Origin: Chionoecetes opilio
Taxonomy: Eukaryota; Arthropoda; Malacostraca; Decapoda; Majidae
Assembly: GCA_016584305.1 (NCBI GenBank)
Contig: JACEEZ010001777.1
Location: forward strand, 298,501 to 362,500
Length of the DNA stretch: 64,000 bases
Direction: 5' to 3'
Shown here: positions 56,389 to 64,000 of the stretch, in pieces
Position numbering within the stretch: the first letter of the stretch is position 1
Layout: each line of letters begins with the position of its first letter
Notes under the pieces: model-generated
The model's input: only the letters and a program-made list of their open reading frames with translations
What the model was told of the DNA's origin: nothing
Database searches by the model: none
Position numbers and translations under genes: made by a program

Positions 56389-59300
56389 TTATTTCATAAT
56401 ATTTTTATCAAGGGCTTCATTAACAAATGCTAGTATGTCGCTCGTTAGTTTGCGTTGGTCTGCTTGGTCAGGCATTTCCTCCCTTATCAGTGAGGCCATG
56501 TATGAAAAGCTCTTACTGAGAGAGTCGTCAGGATCACTTTGAGCTCGGCAAAGTTCCTCCAGCATCACTGTCCTCCTCTCCATCATCATGTCCTGAAAGT
56601 CCTTGTCCGTCTGCCTCTTCCTCTTCTTAGTGGTTGGACGGCTTGATGCTCCACCAGCTTCTGTCGCCTCTGCCTCAACATTATCAGATGGCTGGTGCAC
56701 ATTCCCTTCTGTCAAAATTCTGCAAATACAATTTACCATATGTTAGTTACGTATAGAGTTGAAAATGCTTAAGCATTAGTTTAAACAGGGGTTTCCCTTA
56801 AAGTATAAGGCCACTACTTAGGCCCATGTAATGTCTACACATGTTCTTGATCCTGATATTACAGGTGGCCTATTTTTCATAGGCCAGGCAGGCCTTTGAA
56901 CCGGCTGCTCCTGTAGAAAAAAAACTGAAAAAAAAACTAAATACAAGCATCCAGTCATATTGTGTATTTTTCATGACATGAGAACATCATCTACATGACC
57001 AGGGCCTGGGAGGGGGGGAGCTGGTATCACCAGGGTATCATCATCCTCATGGCCTGGGCATGATGTGTGTAATAATGAAATTGATCATTCTATAGACAAA
57101 TAAAAGCAATCAGGAGTTATTCAGTTTCAGAATGTCTTTTCTATGAAAATATGCCTTCAAATTGTCTTTAGTGGCAAAAGAAAAAAAATCCCAAATCGCC
57201 AGGGTAATTTTGCTCGCATTGCTCTCCTGTGGATTTTTTTGGGCCCAAAATCGCTTACAGCACCAAAGCCCAATGGTGTCTCTACCTGGCCCTCCGTATG
57301 ACAATAACAGAAACCTATAGCACGAAACATTAGATATTTAATCTCAAGCCATGCAATCATCTTAACATTAATTATTTAAACAAGTAAAAATGTTAAATAT
57401 ATCATATTATATATTCATATCATATAGGTTATCATATTGTTTACTAAACATAATTAGAAGACTACCACTGAACGTACATTTCATTGTGAGGCGGTGAAGT
57501 GTCCTCCACGCAGCTCTCCAGGGTCTTCTTTCCTGCTGAGGTGGAGGCAAGGCTGTCCCCACCGCTGATCGATTAAAAAGTAGAAGAAAATTTGTAATGC
57601 AGAGCTAGGCACTAAATACATTGAATGTATTTAAATACTAAATACATGGGAAAAATGTAATTAAATACTAAATACTAAATACATTTTACAAATGTATTTA
57701 AATACTAAATACTAAATACATCATTGTATTTAAATCCATTTGTAAATAAATTTAAATATACACACATTTTAACATGTCCGAAAAAAATGGATTTCCTTAG
57801 TATTTCCTTAGATTTTAGGTTTCCTTAGAAATTTCCTTCTCAGGCCTAATGGGGCGATCACACTGGCCCGAATGAGCTTCCGTTTGTTTTCCGTATACGA
57901 AAGTGGTGTGATTTTTTTAACTGGCCGAATGTCCCTCCCAATGTGTTTTCCCCAATGTATCACCGAATACTTCCCGCAAGTTGACTTCGAAAGGTTTCCT
58001 TTCCGAATGCTTTCAGAACACGGCGAATCAACCTAGAATGGACCGAACTCTTTCCGCATGCTTTCCGCATGCTTTCCGAACGTTTTTGGCTTACTCTGAC
58101 ATCCGGCCGAATGCTTTAAGAACCGCCCGTATAACGGGAATTTTTCAAACACGCGGTATATTGCAAGGAGGAGAGACACACACGAGCATCTTGGATTATA
58201 TTTTTGGATTATTCTACTTATCACACACACAATGCCACCAAAGAGGAGAGCAGGGAGGAAGGGAGAGACTGGGTAGAAGGACGGGAGGAAGGGGAAGAAG
58301 AAGCAGTTGCCAGCAATGTAAGTATTTCTGTGTTTTTTACACCATTATAACATCATAAAAATGTGCATTTTCCCCCATGTTTTATGACCCCCCCCTTCTT
58401 ATAACATATTCCTGTACAATGTATAAACATATTTTTTAATTGACTGTAAATGGTCAATTATTCACCTGTAAAACTGTAGAATATGTTTGCTGTAAAATGT
58501 AAAATCGTAGAAATCTCTGTAAAATGTAAAATTCATTTTTATTGTGTGTAAAATGCAGTTTCAATTCACTGTAAAATGTAGAGAAGACACCCCTTGCCCC
58601 CCCCTTTAAAATTATTGACCTGTAAAACTGTATAATATAATTATAATTGTTTTTATTGTTGTGTTTGCAGGCCCACTTTGGAGCCACAGGAGCCGGGTGA
58701 GGGTGAGGCGAGGCCGGGTGAGGCCAGAGAGGAGGAGCGCATGCAGGAGGATGCCAGGCTGCAGGCGGCCATGCTGGAGGCGGAGGTGGAGGTGGAGGAG
58801 GTGGTCGAGGAGCAGCAGCTCAAGAAGAAACGGTTCAAGTCTAATCCGGTGACCAAACTCAAGGCGATCCTGGAGAATGAGGACGCAATAGTGGAGTGGG
58901 CAACTACTCATCTCGAGCTGTACGATCGCGGCCACAGTGACTATTACATCAAGGAGGCGAAAGACAGGGCCTATGCTGACAAGGCTGCCATGTATCCTGA
59001 CCTCACTGGTATGTTTCTCTTGTCATTTCAATGATAGCATCCGTACCCAATCCGGGATTCGAACCCACAGGCGGTGAGGGGCTGAGAGATTGCAAGTCCA
59101 TGACCATAACCGCTCGGCCACGGAGGCCCCGATGCTGTCACTTGATTTTTAATAATATAGAATTTGTAATAATAATGGTTCTTATATATTTGTGTTTTTC
59201 AGGCAAGCAGTTGGAGAAGTGGCTGACGGGGATGCGGGACCGATATGCCAAAGTCAGCAATGAAATCAAGCAGAAGTCTGGGGCCGGTGCTGCGAAGATT

Positions 59301-62300
59301 ACGGCCCGCAACCAATACATCAAAGAGAAATTTGTCTTCCTGAAGCCCTATATCTCCAGGCACAAGGGGACAACTGCAGGTGTAAGTATACAATCTGTTA
59401 TAATTATAGTCGGAAGTTTATGTTAGTGCAGCTGCAGAAGCAACAGCCGTTATACAAATAAAATGTAAACAATATAAAAACATGTAATGATATTGTAATG
59501 TATAATGAATGAATGAATGAATTAAAGCAATTAAGAATGCAATAAAATGTATCAATAAATAAATAAATAAATAAATATTAAATTACAATAAATATGTCAT
59601 TTATATTTTACAATATTAAGTCATAACTGTTAAAAAGATAAAAGCATCTAATAATTTACTGAAATGATTATAATGGATGTTTGTCATGCAATGATACACA
59701 ACATTAATTTTCATGTCATACTTTATTTATATATTGTTTAATTCTGCTTCTTGCAGCTTGGTGAGACAGTAGAGGAGCCCCCAGTGGATGAGGGTAGTGA
59801 TGAGGGCAGCACACCAGGCAGTCCTCTCGGTCCCACACCACCACGCACAGAGGCAGATCCTACAGAGCTCTCGCTGGAGGTTCTTGCCAGACCGTCCACC
59901 TCCGACAGGATAGGCAAGGGGACCAAGGGCAAGGGGAAGGGGAAGGTAAATATCAAACATGTCACTCATAACAATAATGTAGAATCATTTATTATCATTA
60001 ATTAACATAATGTACATAATTTACAAAGAGACATCTGAAACATGTAAAAAATGTGAAATTATATCATTAACTTTATGTACATAAAGGCAAAGGCAAGGGC
60101 AATCTGAAACATGTAAAAAATGTGAAATTATGTGAAATCATATCATTAACTGAATGTACATAAAAGCAAAGGCAAGGGCAATCTGAAACATGTAATGTGA
60201 AATCATATCATTAACTTAATATAAAAATGTACATAAGGGCAAAGGCAAGGGCAATCTGAAACACGTAAAAAATGTAAAATCATATCATTAACTTAATGTA
60301 CATAATTGATCAACTGTAATGTTTATACTTATATTGCTTTTCTCCTGCAGGCAGTTTGCAAGGCCAAGGACTGCCCCGATACATTGCGGGCATCAACAGA
60401 GGAAGTCATGGGCCTCCTGAAGCATGCAGTGGATAGACCCACCCCCAACCCAGCTGAAGCCTTTGGCCAATACCTGGCGTCCGTATCTACAGATATACAC
60501 CCGCAACTGCTGAGTTCTTGGCGGCGTGAGGTTAGTCCATGACCCTGTCTCCTTAACCTGTAACCTGTAACCTTTTTTTGTGTCAAAAAATAATTATATA
60601 GAAATTGAAATAAATAAGAGATAATTTTATTTATACATATAGAAATCTAGATAAATAGTAAGTAACAAAAAGTAAGTAAATAAAGAAATAAAACATAAAC
60701 AAAATATGATACACATAAAAAACACAGAAATACTTACATTGCTGGCAACTGCTTCTTCTTCCCCTTCCTCCCGTCCTTCTCCCCAGTCTCTCCCTTCCTC
60801 CCTGCTCTCCTCTTTGGTGGCATTGTGTGTGTGATAAGTAGAATAATCCAAATATATAATCCAAGATGCTCGTGTGTGTCTCTCCTCCTTGCAATATACC
60901 ACGTGTTTGAAAAATTCCCGTTATACGGGCGGTTCTTAAAGCATTCGGCCGGATGTCAGAGTAAGCCAAAAACGTTCGGAAAGCATGCGGAAAGCATGCG
61001 GAAAGAGTTCGGTCCATTCTAGGTTGATTCGCCGTGTTCTGAAAGCATTCGGAAAGCATACGGAAAGCGTTCGGAAAGGAAACCTTCCGAAGTCAACATG
61101 CGGGAAGTATTCGGGTCTATTCTGAAAGCATTCTGAAACCATACTGAAAACAAACGGAAAGCATTCGGTGATACATTGGGGAAAACACATTGGGAGGGAC
61201 ATTCGGCCAGTTTAAAAAATCACACCACTTTCGTATACGGAAAACAAATGGAAGCTCATTCGGGCCAGTGTGATCGCCCCATTAGATTTTGGGTTTCCTT
61301 AGAAATTTCCTTCTCAGGCCTAAATTTCCTAAAAATAAGGAAATTTCCTTGAAAGCATCAACACTGGTTCACTGTAACATCAGGATTGCCAGATAGTTGG
61401 GCGAGTTTATGGCCAAATTAACTGATAAAAAAAGTATTTACATTTTTATATAATGTATTTAAATACAATGTATTTAAATACTCATAAAAGTATTTAAATA
61501 CTGTATTTCAATATATGACAACCAATGTATTTATAAATACATTTCTAAATACACCAATATATTTAAATACAAATGTATTTAAATACTGCCCAGCTCTGCT
61601 GTAATGTTATAACTGTAGTAGACGGTCATTGTTCTTCTCCAAAGCCTATCAATAGTGGTGTTCCTCAGGGTTCTGTCCTATCACCCACTCTCTCTACCTT
61701 ATTCATTATTTATCTAAGTATAACTCAATGTCCTATCCATTTGTATGATGATGACTCTGCCCTACATGTTTCACCATGTTCACTAGATGTCCAACTCGAC
61801 ATGAATTAATTCTTCAGAGCGAGATGCCATTGAGTAGGGTAGAGGATTACTGGGGTATAATCATAGAGCTGGGCACTAAATACATTGAATGTATTTAAAT
61901 ACTAAATACATGGGAGAAATGTATTTAAATACTATACAAAATACATTTTACGCATGTATTTAAATACTAAATACTAAATACATCAATTGTATTTAAAAAC
62001 TTTTGTAAATACATTTTAAATACACACAAATTTTAACATCTCCAAAAAAAATGGATTTCCTTAGATTTTACAACATTGAAATACTTGCCTGCGATGCTGT
62101 ATTGTGTTATGCAGCATAAAGTGCATCCGTGGGTAGAGGCACCATTTAGAGGTAGGCACATCGCCAGCTCCTGACCCGCTAGAAGGTGGTATGTTGGAGG
62201 TTTTGCGGAATCGCACGTAGCGGTCACGGAGGCTTGTCCACCTCGCCTTGCACTCCTCAACTGTGAAAAAGAACAGAGGCAATGAACTCACCACGTTTTC

Positions 62301-62962
62301 TATAATTTTGGTCAAACCTGCTATTTAAAGCAGCGCACTCCTGTTAGTAAGGTCTTTCCATGTTACAGGTTACTGAAATAAATTAACACGTAATTTCATA
62401 GTAGTAGTTTTACTCAAAAGGATTCCAGGACCTGTTAATGCCAAGCTCCATCTCAGTTCTAGCATAAGAAGAGTTCTTTTGTGACATAATATATGAAATA
62501 CGTAACTCAAAATGATAAAAGAAACCTTTGGAAAAATAGTTTGGTTGGTTATCCTAAGCAATACATAAAGGGATTTTTGGAAAACTATTTCAGCATATTA
62601 CCAAGATTTTTAATGCAATCAAATAAAACTTCAGTAATGTAACGTACCTACCTGGTTAGATAAATTGGTGAATTTGGTGAAGGTGTGTTAGCTTTATTTA
62701 ATTAAGGTAGATTATCTTCCTTTAAGGCTAATCTCTTAGCATTAGTGGGTGCAACTTTTAGATAGTTTACCAGTGTATGGGAATGCTATTGATCTGACCA
62801 AGCACATAGAACCTTACCAGTCAGTCCTACGACTTGTGCCACTTCCCTCCACGAGTTCCTTTTCATGGTGATGTCTTTATAGTGCTTATTTGCTGCATGG
62901 TAGAGCCACTCGTAGTTTCCCACAGTGGATGCGAGTAGCTCGTCCTTCTCCTCGGTCCACAT
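56389..62962 (-). CDS. MADF-BESS domain protein, four exons, frame open throughout
   Basis: Predicted exons, read leftward: 62962-62818, 62260-62089, 57564-57478 and 56719-56389, giving 735 nt and 244 aa. All splice phases agree and no stop intervenes. Exons 1-2 form a MADF domain (MWTEEKDELLASTVGNYEWL, SWREVAQVVGL, then VEECKARWTSLRDRYVRFRK). Exon 3 is Ser/Glu-rich. Exon 4 has a basic KKRKRQ stretch and a BESS motif (SDPDDSLSKSFSYMASLIRE). Intron 2 uses a GC donor (GCAAGT); the others are GT-AG. Such Adf-1-like proteins bind DNA in the nucleus and self-associate through BESS. The ATG follows an acceptor-like CAG, so a 5' noncoding exon is likely. Intron 3 (about 4.5 kb) is filled by TEs. It may be a host gene or a recently domesticated Harbinger partner; no transposase accompanies it. 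Confidence 0.75.
56838..56900 (+). repeat. Fragment of SINE-like repeat H
   Basis: TTGATCCTGATATTACAGG and CTATTTTTCATAGGCCAGGC match the 3' part of the repeat at 42485-42790. Confidence 0.6.
59045..59127 (-). repeat. tRNA-derived (SINE-type) sequence
   Basis: The minus strand has an A box TGGCCGAGCGG (59120-59110) and a B box GGTTCGAATCC (59065-59055 with close context), in the arrangement of a class II tRNA (Ser/Leu-like). The stems pair poorly, so a functional tRNA is unlikely. It sits in an intron of the MADF-type gene. Confidence 0.65.
60040..60305. repeat. Intronic tandem repeat of about 70-80 bp
   Basis: Four imperfect units containing GGCAAAGGCAAGGGCAATCTG, GAAACATGTAAAAAATGTG and CATATCATTAACTTAATG. 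The GGCAAGGGCAA motif echoes the end of the preceding exon (59930-59945), hinting that the array began by duplication of exon-intron boundary sequence. Confidence 0.8.
60716..61281 (-). repeat. Right inverted repeat arm carrying an intact copy of the first exon
   Basis: Mirror of 57850-58339. Read on the minus strand it contains ATG at 60823-60821, 86 nt of coding sequence without a stop and a GTAAGT donor at 60737, after which homology to the left arm ends within 22 nt. Confidence 0.85.
61607..61830 (+). pseudogene. Jockey-like LINE reverse transcriptase fragment
   Basis: Encodes NSGVPQGSVLSPTLSTLFI and YDDDSALHVSP, the palm motifs of a non-LTR reverse transcriptase (the usual YADD is YDDD here), then stops. 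A short fragment, truncated at both ends, inside intron 3 of the MADF-BESS gene. Confidence 0.75.
61864..62070. mobile_element. hAT-type MITE G, partial copy 2
   Basis: It begins AGAGCTGGGCACTAAATAC and follows copy 1 through the TATTTAAATAC repeats to GGATTTCCTTAG, where homology stops just before exon 2 of the MADF-BESS gene. Confidence 0.8.
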
Positions 62963-62967
62963 TGTTC

Positions 62968-63636
62968 CTGAAAAACAATATGCTACAATGTATGCTTCAA
63001 TCTGCTGCCTAGATACTGTCTTTAAGTGTAACATGACTGAGTCCAGATTATTTTTGGTTACAGTAATCTCTTCTTTGGAACAGTCAACATTCATCTTTGC
63101 TGTATGGCAACCAGTTATTTCTAGCATTTTTCTATAACCCCCATATATACAATGAATTATTTTCAAGGAATTAATACAGACCCCTCGATCCCTCATCTAA
63201 AAGGAGTGAAATCTTGATACTTAGTGTACCTCAATCATCAAGATTAAACTAAACTAGTTTTTTCCTGATATATATGAGTGTTTTCCATGAAATTGATACA
63301 TTTTTATACGTGGAAATTTTCGGTGATAGTTCCACTGGTAATAGATGAAAAGGATGAATAAAAATTATTTTGTTATTGAACACAAACATTTTTCGCTTGT
63401 CCCAGAACACTAACGACTGCAGTTTGACATTGGTAACATAACCTGACCGAATAGGGGGTGGACCTGCGCCCCCCAGACCTATCTCATTCACTATCCTATT
63501 CTGGACATTGTTTAACTGGCCAACATAATCTTATCTAACAATGCAGGCCATAAGAGAGTAACCGGTGTAGCGATCTGACTAGCTAGGCTTTACCCAAGTA
63601 GCAACACTGCACAAATACACGTGACGCGCGGCACTG
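62968..63636. other. Upstream region of the MADF-BESS gene; no other gene seen
   Basis: A 5' noncoding exon and promoter may lie here, but neither was identified. The minus-strand open frame to 63196 lacks conserved blocks. Confidence 0.4.
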
Positions 63637-63872
63637 AAACACTGCTCCCTGGGTGAATAGTTGCTTGACAATGTATACCAATTCTGATCCTGAGTAAAAC
63701 ATGGTGGAGACATTGAATGTAGAGTAGAAATTAAAGTAGAACATAGAACATTTCAAGCGAATGTGCCTTTGCCTAGAATACTACCCTCCCCGTATACTGA
63801 AACATGGCTCCCTGGGTGAACAGTTGTTTGACAATATAGTACACGTATACAAATTCTGATCTTGGATAAAAC
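63637..63872. repeat. Direct repeat of about 70 bp
   Basis: GAAACACTGCTCCCTGGGTG to TTCTGATCCTGAGTAAAAC (63637-63700) recurs as GAAACATGGCTCCCTGGGTG to TTCTGATCTTGGATAAAAC (63800-63872). Confidence 0.8.
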
Positions 63873-63877
63873 GTATA

Positions 63878-64000
63878 CAGGGAGGTCCCGTTATACGAGC
63901 ATTCGGTATACGAGAATCCGATGATACGAGATGTGTAAATTAGGGTCTATTTTCAATATACGAGATCGAAAATCCAATGATACGACATTCAAACTGGGGT
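63878..64000. mobile_element. TA-flanked MITE family C, copy 4, cut by window end
   Basis: CAGGGAGGTCCCGTTATACG after TA, then the sequence seen inverted at the right end of copies 1-3. The element continues past 64000. Confidence 0.88.

Larger units (their letters stand above)
58232..60542 (+). pseudogene. MADF-type protein of the Harbinger element, five exons, one stop
   Basis: Exons 58232-58317, 58671-59008, 59203-59381, 59757-59945 and 60351-60542 join with consistent phases and GT-AG introns. Exon 1 (MPPKRRAGRKGETG) lies inside the left inverted repeat and carries an in-frame TAG at codon 15 that is GAG in the right arm. Exon 2 is Glu-rich then basic (QLKKKRFKSNPVTKLKAIL) and opens the MADF-like helices (IVEWATTHLELYDRG). 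Exon 3 continues them (LEKWLTGMRDRYAKVSNEI, then FVFLKPYISRHKG). The last exon has a BESS-like FGQYLASVSTDIHPQLLS. Without the stop it would encode about 327 aa. Likely the DNA-binding partner of a lost or trans-acting Harbinger transposase. Confidence 0.7.
57850..61281 (+). mobile_element. Harbinger-type element with long inverted repeats and a MADF gene
   Basis: Outer ends TGGGGCGATCACACTGGCCC and its inverse. The arms (57850-58339 and 60716-61281) are inverted for about 490-565 bp, the left lacking about 70 bp, and are rich in GAATGCTTTCCG repeats. Inside is a five-exon MADF-type gene on the plus strand and no transposase. The flanks carry TAA on the left and TTA on the right, and beyond that a 42-bp direct repeat. 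Confidence 0.75.
57600..61598. mobile_element. hAT-type MITE G, hosting a Harbinger-type element
   Basis: Ends CAGAGCTAGGCACTAAATAC and GTATTTAAATACTGCCCAGC with TCTG, typical of CAGAGCTGGGCA hAT MITEs. The flanks TTGTAATG (57592-57599) and CTGTAATG (61599-61606) match in 7 of 8 positions. The body consists of TATTTAAATAC repeats. The Harbinger-type element occupies 57850-61281. Confidence 0.82.

Noticed and set aside
60631..61059. 143-codon minus-strand frame
   Set aside because: It runs through the repeated GAATGCTTTCCG motifs of the inverted repeat arm; only the 86-nt exon with start and donor is supported.

Overview
This is eukaryotic nuclear DNA. Genes have GT-AG introns, there are no operons, and nearly everything recognisable is transposable element (TE) or microsatellite. 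The mix (many Tigger/pogo families, PIF/Harbinger elements with MADF partner genes, hAT and piggyBac elements, CR1-like and RTE-like LINEs, long TA and GT microsatellites) suggests an arthropod, most likely a decapod crustacean. That is inference; no host marker gene fixes the species. Single-base indels in coding TE copies, one N at 10125 and a duplicated block around it suggest long-read sequence that was not fully polished.

Layout. 1-1250: decayed piggyBac transposase (minus strand). 2161-16955: a nest. A putative TA-flanked element holds a hAT element with a perfect 8-bp target duplication (3700-15475). The hAT holds a LINE, the LINE holds a Harbinger element with transposase and MADF genes, and a Tigger MITE sits in the MADF intron. 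17000-18800: one broken unrecognised gene and little else. 19150-26500: Tigger-type elements, some joined through (TA)n, plus a broken Tigger transposase. 27670-35020: a perfect 108-bp inverted repeat, a piggyBac MITE in a LINE, and a second Harbinger unit whose transposase lies antisense in the intron of its MADF-BESS gene and is itself split by nested MITEs. 35070-37320: Tigger-like MITEs and a THAP fragment.

37419-49425: a chain of TA-target elements separated mostly by (TA)n, including two near-identical 3.25-kb Tigger copies (38645-41900 and 44898-48147). 49432-52200: RTE-like and CR1-like fragments. 52208-55677: an unclassified TIR element with a transposase-like gene, split by a MITE at a TA.

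56389-62962 (minus strand): the one gene whose predicted reading frame is fully open, a four-exon MADF-BESS protein of 244 aa. Its third intron holds a hAT element, which holds a Harbinger-type element whose long inverted repeats carry a complete first coding exon in both arms. The window ends in a MITE family present four times.

Functionally, the window shows transposases (piggyBac, Harbinger, Tigger, one unassigned), their DNA-binding partners (MADF/BESS, CENP-B-type HTH, THAP), and non-autonomous derivatives sharing their ends. I found no CRISPR array, operon or rRNA. The only tRNA-like sequence is a SINE-like fragment.
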